Below, one piece after another: positions 12,110 to 25,440 of a stretch of DNA of 64,000 nt. The DNA lies in the NCBI RefSeq assembly GCF_032062135.1, contig NC_092862.1, positions 48,023,015-48,087,014 of the forward strand, given 5' to 3'. The position numbers and the translations under genes were made by a program. Under the pieces are notes generated by a model. It saw only the letters and a list, made by a program, of their open reading frames with translations, did not search any database and had not been told where the DNA came from. This DNA comes from Pyxicephalus adspersus. Lineage: Eukaryota; Chordata; Amphibia; Anura; Pyxicephalidae. The stretch's first letter is position 1, and each line of letters opens with the position of its first letter.

Positions 12110-12844
12110 GTATGAAAGGAGGGGGAAACTCCTTTAAATAAAGATGAAATTGATTCATTTTTTGGAATATGTTTCTGGGGATTACTCTTAACGCAGTATA
12201 CACTGTGTAAATCCATGTCCGCATTAGGGCTAATTAAATTAAATAACAGAAGAAAGGAAGGCACTTTGATGAGTGTCTGAGTATTGTTTAAAGCATTTGA
12301 TCCAGATGCAAGTGGCTCATTCTTTGAAGATGGAGAACAAAGCCGCAGTACTGGTGTGTGTGGGTGGCTTATTCGTTTCTGCAATGTAATTACTTGCTGC
12401 TATCAGCAAAATTCATGGCTACAGTATATTTTCAGCCTAAACTGTTTTACTTTCACCTCTCATTAGTTACCTATGTAAGCAATGTTGGCTATTTTTGATG
12501 TTGTGTCCAAGTGTCACAATAAAGCAGCAGGTGTTTTTTTCTAATGCAAACTCCTGCTGTAGGACCATTTCCAAAAACCACTTGGGTTTTAAAACAACTC
12601 AGGGAGTCAAGTCTTTGTCTGGGTTTAGATAGGGTTGTTGAATTCAGACCTGTTGTGTAGTGCTCCTATTAGTGTTAAAACATTATACTTTCAGTATGGC
12701 TGTTGCATAACAGTTTCTTTGTGGTTGGTATTCATGACGCATTTTCTGGGACTCTGCAGGTATGCAGGAGGCCTATTCAAAGGCAAAGCAACTGTCTTTC
12801 TAGGACTGATGTAGGGATAGTTCTCCCAACATTTGAATGTCTAA

Positions 12845-13793
12845 CCTGTCTAACCTGGATAAAACAGAACTCATCATCATCCCCCCCTCAAATTCCAAAT
12901 CCCCCCCTGACATATATCTAACTGTTAACAACACTGTTATTCGGCCCTCCCCTCAGGCACGTTGTCTTGGTGTCACCTTTGACTCGGCCCTCTCATTCAC
13001 CCCCCATATTCAGAACATTTCCAGGTCCTGTCACTTTCACCTACGCAACATCTCCAAAATCCGCCCCTACCTGTCCCCTGAGACCACCAAACTCCTTGTA
13101 CATGCTCTTATCATTTCTCATCTGGACTACTGTAACATCCTTCTCACTGGTATTCCACTAACCCGACTCTCCCCTCTACAATCTATTATGAATGCTGCAG
13201 CCAGACTCATCCATCCTTCGCTCCGCTCCTCTTCCGCTACATCTCTTTGTAGTTCTCTCCATTGGCTTCCTTTTCACCTTAGAATCAAATTTAAGCTCCT
13301 GTGCTTTGCCTTCAAATCCCTACACAGTTATTGTCCCACTTACATCTCTGACATGGTTAAAAAATACTCCCCTTGCCGCTCTCTCCGCTCCTCCAATGAC
13401 CTACTAATGACTTCCTCACTCATAACCTCATCACACGCACGAATACAAGACTTTTCTAGAGCTGCTCCAACTCTCTGGAATGGTCTTCCTCGTCCTATTC
13501 GGCTTGCTCCTACTTTCTGCTCATTTAAAAGAGCGCTCAAAACCCATTTATTCAAACTTGCCTACCCGGCTTCTTCTGTCATTTGAAACCATCACTACTT
13601 CCCACACTACATATCTCACATCCTTTGTGTGTGAAATTCCCCCACCTACTAGATTGTAAGCTCTTCGGGGCAGGGTCCTCTCCTCCTGTATCACTGTCTG
13701 TATTAGTCTGTCATTTGCAATCCCTATTTAATGTACAGCGCTGCGTAATATGTTGGTGCTATATAAATCCTGTTTAATAATAATAATAATAAT
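12845..13793 (+). mobile_element. 5'-truncated L2-clade LINE with target-site duplication
   Basis: Sense-strand LINE 3' end. An open frame at 12837-13586 (249 codons) carries the post-catalytic part of an L2-type reverse transcriptase: LGVTFDSALSFTPHI, then HALIISHLDYCN, AAARLIH, LHWLPFHLRIKFKLL, AAPTLWNGLPRPIR, and FKRALKTHLF. The YADD catalytic box lies further upstream in the family and is absent, so this copy is dead on arrival. A 3' untranslated tail follows and ends in (TAA)n. The 9-bp sequence aatgtctaa at 12836-12844 recurs at 13794-13802 after the tail, a target-site duplication. The apparent start codon at 12837 lies inside that duplication and is not a LINE start. The uninterrupted frame suggests a fairly recent insertion. 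It lies in the 33-kb PTPRM intron in the same orientation as the gene. Confidence 0.88.
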
Positions 13794-13796
13794 AAT
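13649..13796 (+). repeat. L2 3' untranslated tail with (TAA)n microsatellite end
   Basis: Block attgtaagctcttcggggca, then a tgtacagcgctgcgtaatat block and a run of TAA at 13775-13796. The same tail recurs at 768 (sense) and 59305 (antisense), so one L2 family has been active in this locus more than once. Confidence 0.8.
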
Positions 13797-14088
13797 GTCT
13801 AATTATATGATACAAGCACATATATTTACTGTTGTCCCCAATGGTCTAGTAAAGCTCAGGAACACCCTGATATCAGCCTGGAGACTTTTCTGCTACTTTC
13901 TCTGATAGCATATGTAGCATTATAGAAATTCATTCTGGGCATGTATTTGTAATGTTGAGAACATTTGTAGTTTGTCTTAATCCACTTCTTGGGTTCCATA
14001 GAATGGCAGTAAAATACCCTAGTACTTATTTCTACAAAGTTAGGACATACACTTTAATCTATTCACTGCGGAATGTAACAAGTTAGAT

Positions 14089-14273
14089 CAGTGGTCGCCA
14101 ACCTTTCCTTCCTCGTGGACCACTAAATTCACCGAACTCGAACCGCGCATGCTCTACTGTCCCCCAGGATGTTTAGCAAGCAGGTCTGGGTGATGGAAGA
14201 GTGGGCAGGTTGTGTCCATACGGAGGACAGACCCGCGGACCACTAAAATTTTCTCCCAGGTTGGCGACCGCTG
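14089..14273. mobile_element. hAT-type non-autonomous transposon, 185 bp
   Basis: Starts cagtggtcgccaacct and ends with its inverse aggttggcgaccgctg: 16-bp terminal inverted repeats with one mismatch. Flanked by a perfect 8-bp target-site duplication agttagat (14081-14088 and 14274-14281), the hAT hallmark. The interior repeats the gaccactaaa motif near both ends and has no coding capacity. Confidence 0.88.
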
Positions 14274-17200
14274 AGTTAGATGATTATCCAAGAACAGGGT
14301 GGGAGGTAAAAGAATTATGGAACCAACATGTTCTGATTGCATAATCCATCTGTCTTTCACATAAACTGCTGTTTAGTATACTATAGAAATGAAATCACTA
14401 AGTGATTTTACACCCTTAAATCAAGGATCTAAAACCTAAGCATTCAGAATCCAGGACCGAGGCGAATTCTACCAACACTCATTACTACAGCTGCCTTATA
14501 TTTAGTTTGGTCACTGGTTAAGTCTAAAACTTTTTATTTTGTATTAAAAAGTGGACAAGGGTTAGAGTTTTTCTCAGTATTTTATTAATTTCTGTGTCCC
14601 TTTTGAGGAGATTTTTGTCAAATTCTGTCCTATGGGCTCTATGGAATCACCCCAATTGCAGAAATTTACATTTATAAAAAAAGTTATTTGTAACTTTTTG
14701 TGGAGTGCTATTGTACAATGAACAGGGTGTTATATGTACTGATAAACCTGAAAGAACTGTGTAATGTTTATTTACCTGTATGTAGTCTCGGCTTTCTATA
14801 AGGCATACCATGTATTATAACTTAACCTATTGCTTTAATGTTATGTCTATAGATACTGTAGTATAACAATATTATAGTTGTGCACATAAAGGATTTTGCT
14901 TATTAGTAAACCTTGAAATACAATTCTATAGTATGTGAAAGAAGAGTAATTTCTGTGCTGTCAGAAATGTATTTCTATGTCTCAGTGTCATACGATTTAC
15001 TAAAGTCCCATAAGAGTATTTTTCATTATATACCTGTATTAAGACAATCTTTTGGAGGCTTGAAAACAGCTCTATGCAATGGGAAGCCCATCTTTTTTTT
15101 TCATTTTATCACACACTATTTAATCATGTGATATTATCTATTATTACAAGTTTACTTTGTAATTCAGAGTAGGCCTGCATCGTGTCTCATTGTTGTTTCA
15201 TGGGATCAAGATTAAAGTCTATATCGTAAAATTGCATTTCCTGCTGCTGTAATACTAAATCTTTGTCTATTAAATCTCACATTTCTGTATAATCAGAAAT
15301 CTAGACAGGAAATCAAACCCTTTCTTGCTCAAGTATCTTTCATAAACTCATTCTGTTTATTTTATTCAAGAGAAAAATTAAATGATATGCAAAATGAAAA
15401 AAGTATTCTCAACTAGAAGACAATTTTAATCCCTTGGTACGTTCCTTTGTTCATTTTTACATATGTTTCCATAAATGCATTGAGTAGTAGGCAAGCATTT
15501 TCATATTTTATTTTCCTTTGAGTGCCATACCTCCTCTGTTACATCAAGGCTGAGTTCACCAGAGCTAAAGGGAGGGTGTAAATGGTCGTTTTGAAACCCA
15601 AGGCCTAGGTGTGGTACTGAAGTAAACATGTGGCAACTCTGGCATTTGTCAGAAGCACTCGTATTTCTTGAGAGTTTTAATGGACCAGTGTAAGGTAATT
15701 AGGAATATTTCCATAACACGGGGTGCTTGTGTTGATTGAGTATCCTCATATTGTTTTCTTCTCAGTACATATACACAGTGCTCAAATTTAGATCTACCCC
15801 TGTTATATAGCACTCTAATGTAAAAGCCCCAGTGGCCAACGGAGACTGATGATATATAGTAGGTAAATACTGAGTGATCCTTCCCATGGTGAGGGGACAC
15901 CCTGCTTACCGATCTCAGAGATGCATGTGGAAGTTGAGCTGTGCGCAAAGAATATAGTTCCCTTAAAGAGCAAGTCTAATTTTAAATAAAGTTGCCTTAC
16001 TCTACTCTCTCATTCTTGTCAACACAAATACATTTTCTATTAGGGATCTTAGGTGCCTGGCTCCAAAGCTGATAGACGTGGCCTAAAACAGCAAACGACA
16101 TTGAGGATCTGGCAAAGACTCTGGGAAGGGCAGAACCTTAAATAGGGAGTTCCCATCTGTGTGCATAATAAGTTCTTTGTGGAGGTGGCCATCTGCTGGT
16201 TGCCAGTGGAAGTTCATAGTATCCCAGATATTCAGCGCCACCAGCAGGAGAGGCAGATTATGGCAGAAACCATAACATATGGCTTGGATGGGAGCATCCT
16301 GAAGAATTTCTTAGGCTGACTGTATTATTTTCTGTGAGAGTCAACAAAGCATGTGTGGGGTAAGAAGGAAAGGCATTTCAGAAAGCTGGAAGTACACAAG
16401 GCAGGCTTTACAGTCATTTCACCTACGTAGGTGTCAAGGTGGGTCGGCTGATAGGTAGCATTACTTTGACAATTAGCTCTAGTTCTGCAAGCTTCGGTGG
16501 GATCAGTGGAAAAAGTAGCCCTCAGGAATGTAAACTGATGTGATTGGAGTAAAGGCTCTGATTTACTTTAGCATTGCTACCCTAATGCCCAGTGGGGTTA
16601 ATGAGTATGTAGAACTCTTTTATATGTTTGTTTTTCTTTTGTTAATTGTACATTAATGTGCATTGTACGTCAATGTACATTACACAAATGACAGCACATT
16701 TATGGCCTATAAATCTATTAGGTTTTCTTGAAAATATTTACTGGAACTGGCAAAAAAAATGAATATTCCATATGAAGAGAAAATATAAAGTATGGTTACA
16801 CTGCTGGAAATATGACATTTTTTTTGTTAATACTTTGATTGTTAATAGTGTTTCCATGGTTGCCACAACAATAGGTGTATTGGTGGAGCTTGTTAACTTG
16901 TGTTTTATAAAATTCACTTAAGAGAATAAGGATTTACTGGATTTAGTTAATGACTCTAGGAACCCAAGCAAACTAAATAAATGACGATAAAGCAGCTATT
17001 TATTCTGTAGCTTTTTACCTAAGATACGCAAGCTGATTGATACAAAGAAATGGTATTGATTTAAATCTGTGGGCATTACATAGGAAAGCTGCATGCGGGT
17101 TCAGGCCATCCCAGAAATCACATTCTCTTCAATAAGACAGATATCCTATTAGCAGTTCTGTTACAGATGCAGCAGTTGAGCTTCCTCTTGTTTGCTAGAA

Positions 17201-20094
17201 TCAGTGATTGCAGATACAAAAGCAATGTCATCATCACCATATAAGTAAATTGTTTTTTCTTCCTCAACTAAAACACTGGTTTGTAGGGAAGTTATGACAG
17301 GGAGATATAGGTGCATTATGATAACATCTAGAGTTCACCTTTGAGGGCTCATACATAGGGGCATCAATCCACAGTGTTTTTGAGCAATATTTAAAACTTA
17401 AGCATACACACAAACAATTACTGAAACACTAACATCACTTATCATCAATAAAAAAATGTTGGGGTCCTGGCTGCATCGGATCTAATAATGTAAGTAAGTG
17501 AGAATGTTAAACATCCAGAAAAAGCTCACAAAGCATTTGCTGGCTAAAGATACGATTCTTCCTATTCTCCCCATCCTCCTCCCCAGATATAAGTATGTTT
17601 GTCAAGATTTTGTGGCCATGGCATACACTATTAACGACCTGGAGACAACCTGGAAGCAGCCCCTGAAAGTAAATGGGAATCTACTGCACAGACAGGGCCT
17701 TATTGCATTATCAATTTAAGGATCAAAGCAATGCAGGAGGCCCTAGCTAGGGTTGCAGTTTAATATGCATATGAAGAGGAAGAGTTTAGTGAAAATGCAG
17801 AAAAAAGTCACCCAAGGGTACCTTTGTAAGAACATTTTCTGAATCCCCCATTTATCTACTTCCCAAGTACTCTATGTGGCTTTATCTAGTGGCTATAGGT
17901 AGTTGCCCACCTGTGCTGTAACTGAGCAGTGTCTAGCTCTTTGTGAATGCACAAAAAAGTTTCATCATGACCCTTTGTAGCATTTATTGACTCAGGTATA
18001 TCTCCCCTTGGTTCACTATTTTTTTTATTGGGACGGGAGGGGGGATGCAGTTACCATTCTTCACAGCTTAGTACTAAGTGCAGTATTTAACAGCAACCAG
18101 CCAACTTGTACAGGAAAGGAATTGACTGATGTAAGTATATGTACTTATTTAGTTAGATGTTCTTTTAAACAACTATTAATTGAATATTGTGAAATATGCA
18201 TTAGACAACTTCTGTAGCTACAAACTCTTAGCTGAAGTATGCCCTGATTCTGACTGTAAAGACAATGCTGTCTAGTTCAATGATACCTATATCGTGCCAG
18301 ATCATAAGAAAATAGCTCTATATTATTCAAATCATGTATATTACATATCATTCCTTTAGTAAGAAAAAACATTCTAATAACAAAATAAGACAATACTCAC
18401 CTATCCAGAGAGGCTTAATTTTGAAGCATGGAACTTTATTCTTTCCCTAGTTTGCTGTAGCTAATGCTAGGATTTGATAGCTTTGTGTGTGTTAGTTCAG
18501 CAGCTGTGAGAATGGAAAGGGGGATTTTGCAATGCCTTGACCTGTAGAGTTCACAAGACAGGATAAACACTTTTCAGCTGGCTGCAAACCTCTGTGTACA
18601 TGTGGAAAATAATAAATACAGCATTGTAATTCCACAGAGGAGAAAGTACACAGAGCCAGTGCTAGAAGAAGCTTTGTGGACTTGTATTACATTACATTGT
18701 AGACCAATCAGTGCTGAGGACAAATAATAATTGGAATAACAAAAACACAAGACAAACATTGCCAGATGATTTATATAATGTTTGATTAAGTTCACCAAAT
18801 TGTAGAACGCAAAGGCTATAAAAACCAATGTCTATACCAACTGAAATATTTCTATCAGGGACATTGCTGTAACTGCATTGGATATTCATACATCATTAGT
18901 CATATTTTAAAATCTATTTTATGTATGAATAAATGGGTTGAGTGCTGTCTGTGATTGTTTTTCATTTGCATTACCAGTTTTCCTTTAGAACACATTTTTG
19001 AATTAGAGCAATAACAAAAAATATTTGCTATGTTGTTTCAAGTGCAGTAGCATGGCTTTATTTAACCTTATGCATGTAAAACTACACCTCAAGCAGTTAA
19101 AGACATCAATTACCATGTCTGAAAGTTTAACAGTCCAGCCAAGTTTATAGTGCTGACCCTTTTAGTGGAATTTATCATATTTCCTGTCTGTAACAACAAG
19201 GCACGAAAGTTGTCACCAGACAGGATGGCACGGAAAGTTAGAATGATCTGACGCACCTAATGTTGCCTTATATTACTAAAAAACTGCAGTCTGTGTCCCC
19301 AGTAGACAGATTCATCAATAAATAACAATCAATAATTATTGAATATCAAAAAATACAACCTGGTGGATGCCTTCTTTACTCCAAAACTGCCTGTCATATG
19401 GCAGGACAAAGTTTTGGGCATCAGGCATCAAACTGTCACATCAATCACAACCCATCCTGTGCTTGGTTTCCACTAATAACTAAACACTGAAAGTTTTGGC
19501 ACTTCAAGAAATTATAGAATGTAATTGGCTTATATTGAAATATAGGAGAAAATAACATACTTTTTCATGGGCCCCTACAGAAAACCTTAGCTGGGCTGCC
19601 GATTTTTTAATTGCCTTTTATATATATTAAACACGTCATAGTCTGCAGGTTGGTGCCTTGTCCATGCTATATATTAGCATGTTGATGTCAGTGAAAAGCT
19701 ATTGATATGAAACATTTGCTTTTGCACTGTGTGCTACATCTGAAAACCAAAAGTAGGCATAGATTAATGTAGCATATTTATTGCTGAATAAAATGTTTTG
19801 CCTGGAGATTTTTCTCCTAAGTTTAGCATTTTAGCACTGATGTTATCCATAACAAACATAACAAAGATGGGCAGTTTTATATGGAAAATAAAATGTGCTT
19901 TTAGCAAATCCACAGTCTGAGTTATTGCCGTGACATTTAGCTGAAAGTAATTTTTAACGATACTTTTTGATTTCTTTTTTTTTCTTTAACTTATTGTATT
20001 TTACTTGCAGGTTGATAAATATCGCCTCTTGTGGGCACTTGTATAATAAGAAATAAAAGAAAACTCTGCATCCATCAAAACTGATATGACATAA

Positions 20095-20321
20095 TGGGCC
20101 TGATTTTTTAAAGCTCTTTTAAAGCTTTTTAAATACACTTTCATCAGTGAAGCTGGGGGATCCAGCAAACCTGGAATGGATTTGTTAAAAGTAATTTGCT
20201 ATTTGTTAGCCAATGTTTTGAATTCTGCACCAGATCCATTCCAGGTTTGCTGGATCACACAGCTTCACTGAATGAAAGTGTAACCTCTCCAACCTTGGCA
20301 AGCTTTAATAAATCAAGCCCA
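20095..20321. repeat. Palindromic MITE family A, full copy
   Basis: About 227 bp. The left arm (tgggcctgatt, acactttcatcagtgaagct, ccagcaaacctggaatgga) is mirrored by the right arm (tccattccaggtttgctgga, agcttcactg, aataaatcaagccca). Could fold into a long hairpin. No coding capacity. Confidence 0.8.
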
Positions 20322-21440
20322 TTGAATGTATAAATGCTGCATATGTCATTTGCAGCTAAATGTTTTTGAAAAAAAGTTGATGATAACACTTTATTTATCT
20401 ATTTAATTATTGCATAAATGCAAATATGATGGTAAAAAAATGTCTATTTCTGCTATGGCAACTGAATTTATATATCAGTTAAGCTGTGAGGGTAAATACC
20501 ATGCCATTGTTATGGTTGCGCACTTCCTTGTACATGGAATTTCTCCATCCAGGAAATAGGATTGCAAATCACAGTTGTGTATTGACTGTAGTAGCTCAGA
20601 TTTATCACTCTTGCCTCCATTTATTTAGTATTTTAGAGAGTACATATTATTTGCAGCTGTTCAACACAGACGGGAGGCTTGATTTTTTTAGTGAATGGTT
20701 ACTTGGTAAAAACAGTTCCGTTCTGTTCATTTGCATTAGCCAGTTATATTGAGGTTACTGAAATGACATTTTTGGTTCTTAGTGCTACCCCACTCCATTT
20801 ATTACAGTGATTTCCTTTCTGGAAGCATGGTTTTATCTGACTGATATAAATAAATTACATGGGAGATCAAAAGAAATCATTGTATTAGACATGTCCGTGA
20901 TATGCCCCAGTGTATCAACTGTCCACTGTAACTGTCCATGCTTCCATTGTCACCATGATCTACCTTGATTTACTGGCTCATTTTGTGGAAACTGAAGACA
21001 CCATTGCAGGACCAAATCTATAAAAGGAAGGTGCTGTCCTTTTAATGTACTAGATTGCTGTCAGGGTAGGTATATAGTACATATATATTTAAAACATTAT
21101 TATAGACATGCATATTTTTGCTACAGGAAAATTAAAGTGCTGACCACATTTTTAGAATTGCTGGCAAGGACACTTCCTGTGTGATCATTAGGTAACACCA
21201 TCATGAAAGTTTTAGTTTCAAAAATACCGAACTAATTTTATAAATAGAAAACACATACATACAATTTGTCTCACATATACCTTACCATCAAATAATATAT
21301 ACATACATATTTTAGTAACTCCTTAAATTGAATGCTTCTTCATGTTGGGAAATAGAAAACCATTAACAGACTGGATCAACGGATCAGAGTTCTATATTGC
21401 TGTTTCAGTCAAGCAGAAGATTCTCCTAACTCTTTTTTTT

Positions 21441-21474
21441 TTGTCATTGTGACTTTTTTTTGTCACAATGACAA
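21441..21474. repeat. Perfect 13-bp hairpin with T8 loop
   Basis: ttgtcattgtgac and its exact inverse gtcacaatgacaa are separated by eight T. Outer bases cctaactc (21425) and gagttaagg (21480) extend the symmetry imperfectly. Origin unknown; may be the fused ends of a degenerate MITE. Confidence 0.7.
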
Positions 21475-23948
21475 ATTATGAGTTAAGGTAAATGACAATT
21501 TATTTTACGACATCTGATTCAAGGAGAAAATTGGTGCCAAAGGAAGTGGTAGCAAGGGCCAGCCAGATTTGATCAATCATTTTATCAAGATCCTCTCCCA
21601 TTTCACAAACCCCAATTATTACCTACAATTATGTGGAATTTCAGCCTGTCCCTGATTCATATGTTATTTTCTGCTCGAATTCACAAAATTAAAAAAAATG
21701 TTCAAAAGAAGAAGAGTAATTCAGTTCTAGATGAATATAAGAGAAAATTGGCATCTTTGTATAAAAGGAGTGCATAATATAATGAGGACAGAATAGCTTT
21801 TGCTATAGTGACCAGTCAATAATTACCATTTCTTCTCTGGGTAAATGAACCAAGAATTGTTACTGAAAGGTATGAGCATTAACTTTTTCCATATTTTTCA
21901 TTACTCTTTAAATTTAGTACTTTGTAGTCAATAATGTTTTATGTAAAACACAATGTTAAACACTCCCTGATGGATATATGTGTAATTGTTAAAAAAAGAC
22001 AGATATATCCTCCCCAGAATTCAGCATATTTAAACATGTCCTATTATAGCCAAGCATTAATAGAATGTAAGAGCCCCAAGCAACATTTCCAGCAAGTAGC
22101 TCACATTTAAGGTTATCTTAATATAGTATCAGCTTGTTCCATTCTGAGAACTGAAATCCCAGTAGACCATGGTTATCCAAAGGATATGTGCGGATAGGGT
22201 ATAAGAGTTACTTTGGTTGTTACCCATTGGAAACTATGATATTAGTCAAAAAAGTTCATAACAATTGAATAATACAACTGTTCATTGCTGCCTTACAGTC
22301 TATCCAAGAAAAAAAATCCTTCACATTCTTTTCTTTCATTTCCCCTTTTTATTTTTTTTTCTCTTCGTATATTCTACCTTTCAGATATATGGGAATATGT
22401 CCATAGAGTATGCTCTATGAACAGCATGTTTTCCCCCTAAAACAATTCTGTTATAGCATTAGGAGTTTAAGAAAGAATTTTGCATTTCAAAAACATTTTT
22501 CATACTTTGATACTTCATTGAGGCTGACCTGTGCAAGCAGAAAGCAATATTTGTTAATTACAAAATAGTGTTTGAAACGTGCACATTACAAAGTAATTTA
22601 TACTTATTTAAAAAAGAAACACAGCAAAAGTACTTCCCATCTCTGTAGTTATTGTCCATCTTTTTGGATTGTTCCTGTGGTTTAATGATGCTACAGCCAT
22701 AACTATGTAAACAAGTCTGCAGGCACTTAGAACTACGGTACATTATGCAGATCGCAAAGATTTTGCTCACCACGCTTAGAGAAAGTGGGTGTCTGCTTTA
22801 ATATTGTAGTATGGTTGTATGATACATTCTACCCCATTTTAAACAAGGAAACCTAAGGATTCAGTAAAGTATTTCTTGTAACAGATTGGGAAGTGTAATA
22901 AAGAGCACAGAGCTAAAACTTTTGCAATGTGTATGTAGTGTAGATAATATTCACTCTAAATGATCAGCGATATGACAAGTAGTGAAAGCAGAAAAGCAAG
23001 GTGGACAAATTGCAGCTCTAAAGAGTACCTGTCTTCTACTCATTGTGTTATCAGTATTCCTATTCTATCAATTTTTAGAAACATGGACCCACTGCATGCC
23101 GCAGTTTTGTCAAGATAGGACATGTGGATGTTTTAAAGTGTAAAGCTCATATGAAGGGCACAAATTTCTACAGTTTTGAATTTATTATTGTAATGTTAAA
23201 TATATTTTCCTAATTACCAAAGCTATTGGTACCAGTATTTGCAGCCACAGTACAGCACACCCCTGGAAGGGGAAAAATCAGCCCAAGAAGCCAGTTATTT
23301 GTGCTGCAGTTTGCATGTGCTTTCCTGGAGTTTGCTAAAAGAAGGAGAGAACATAATGAGAGAGCCAATTATCAGGGTGCTGTGCAGGGTCAAAATCTTT
23401 AGGTGTTATTGCAGCAGGGTTAACGATCTACCCTACTAGAAAGGGCTATGCTTTTTGCAGAGCTTCAAAAAGCTGTTGGAGAGAATATAATTTTTTTGGC
23501 AGATAAACAGTTCACATGTGCTTTGTCTGTAATGTAACTTTATGTAATCAACTGTTTGTCCAGAATTCAGCATTAAATTGTCTCATGTTTAGGTGACCAT
23601 AAAATATATACACTGATCTGGAACATATTTAGGAATTTGTTGTACCATTTAACTTTAACTCAAAACCTTACAAACCAAATGTGAATTCTGTTTCTAAACC
23701 TTCTGCATGATTTTAACAACATTTTGTTGACAGGAACTAAGATAAAGTATTGGGCATGTTGATTGCCACAAGCAGCTGTAGAAGATGTGCTTCAGATTCA
23801 CTGTGATCTATTTCCCATATGGCGTGAATCAGTTTCATTAATTTGCCTCAAAAAAAGAGGCAATGTAGAATATTAACTTTTATTTTCTGACAAAGATACC
23901 AAAAATGCAGGAGCTGCCTGCATTCTTTAAGAGTGGAAACCACTAGAG

Positions 23949-24244
23949 CAGTGTTTCCCAACCTTTCTTAGTCGCGGCACATATTTTACAATTAGAAAAA
24001 TCCCACGGAACACCACCAAAAAGTCAGACACGTAAATTAGCTACCTGCTGCCATCTAGTGGAAGAGTTTTTTTTGGTTCTGCCTATCACTATACATCGCT
24101 GGTATAGACAAATGAAGACAAATTTTTTGCAGTAAATAAATCATTTTGGGACCAATTAACTGAAATTGGATAATTTCCCACGGTACACCCGAAGATCTCT
24201 CAAGGCACACTAGTGTGCCGCGGAACAGCAGTTGAAAAACACTG
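23949..24244. mobile_element. hAT-type non-autonomous transposon, 296 bp
   Basis: Left end cagtgtttcccaacctttc and right end (inverse) cagtgtttttcaactgc are hAT-like terminal inverted repeats. Flanks cactagag (23941-23948) and cactagac (24245-24252) form an 8-bp duplication with one mismatch. Interior motifs (gcggcacat; cacggaacacc; caaggcacactagtgtgccg) are typical of Charlie-like non-autonomous copies. No transposase frame. Confidence 0.85.
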
Positions 24245-24645
24245 CACTAGACTTTGCTTTCCTAAATTTGTGTGCATTTGGAAATCACGTTAAACTCAGG
24301 TCGATAAAATCCCATGATTTTTACTGGGCAATGTTTATGGCACTTGAACTGTGTTGCCTTACACCGCATTTCTTTGGACATGGCATATCATTTTCAGGTG
24401 CTTCTGAACTGTAATTAATAATATATGTTGACACTTCTTTTCAGGCAAATTGTTTAAACCATTTCTTGTCATATGAAAATTAGTTTGCAATAAGCTGCCT
24501 TTTCCTAATAAAATCTGTATGCCGTTCAATAACTGTTCAAACGCAAATATGTTTGTTATTCAGAGGCAAAAACATTAATAGAAAACATTCAAAATAACCA
24601 TAAATAGCCATTCAGAATAACACCAGTGAACGCTTACTCTAAAGG

Positions 24646-24785
24646 GGTCTATTTAGAAAGCAGTGAATAGGACATTCACCAAAATATTCCCTGGTGAAGT
24701 ATCTTCCAGGTCCAAGTGTTTCTAAGGCACTAATTGATTCTCCACCAGGGAATGTTTCAGTGAAGACTCACTGCTTTATAAGTAG
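24646..24785. repeat. Short palindromic MITE, family B
   Basis: ctatttagaaagcagtga at the left is mirrored by tcactgctttataagtag at the right. The interior attccctggtgaa / ttctccaccagggaat is also inverted. Shares structure with 4511-4666. Confidence 0.65.
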
Positions 24786-24949
24786 AGTTCTACATAGGAA
24801 ATATCATTCAGTTTACATTTATCACTTTAACTAAATTCTAAGTGTCATATACCACAATGAGGTGACTACAAGGGGTTCCCTAAATGTCCCAGCAGTTTCT
24901 GTAAACAAAAACCAAATCACTCAGACCATATTCATCGTCAGGGTTCCCT

Positions 24950-25440
24950 GCTTGAATTATACATGTTTATAATCTAACCACGGGTCCCATGTGTTGTACA
25001 ACTTGTTTAGGTTGTTTTTAGGAGTACAGGTTAATTTATCATTGACTATTATCCAGTAAAGTTTGTTTTTAGTGAACTCAAGGGGAATATTGGAAGATTT
25101 CCAGTAACAAGCAATGGTAATCCGAGCAGCTAACAGAATATATTTACTTAGTCTAGTTAACTGCTTTGGGGCTATATCCTCTATTTGGGAAAAAGAGCAC
25201 TCCCTTTTTTCCTTGGGATGTTGACCTGGGTGACAGAACGTATTAGGTTGAAACTGCGGATCCAAAATCTCTGAACCCTAGGACATCTCCACCAAGCGTG
25301 AAGTACAGTGCCAGTCTGACCACATCTTCAAAAACAAAGAGGAGAGACAGCGGGACTGGCTTTATGGATCCTAACCGAGACCAGGTACCATCTCATAGAC
25401 CATATTCATTTTATAAATGTCAGGGGCTCATTTTCCAATT
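24950..25440 (-). mobile_element. L1-clade LINE ORF2 C-terminal fragment, antisense
   Basis: On the minus strand an open frame (25265 down to 24957, 102 codons) reads like the C-terminal tail of an L1/Tx1-clade ORF2 protein: LLAARITIACYWKSSNIP, then KLYWIIVNDKLTCT, and NTWDPWLDY. The reverse transcriptase core is missing. Upstream minus-strand sequence to about 25440 appears continuous with it. Degenerate and 5' truncated, opposite to PTPRM transcription. Confidence 0.65.

Noticed and set aside
12837..12844. ATG at 12837 as a true gene start
   Set aside because: It is inside the 9-bp duplication flanking a truncated L2; the frame is a LINE fragment.
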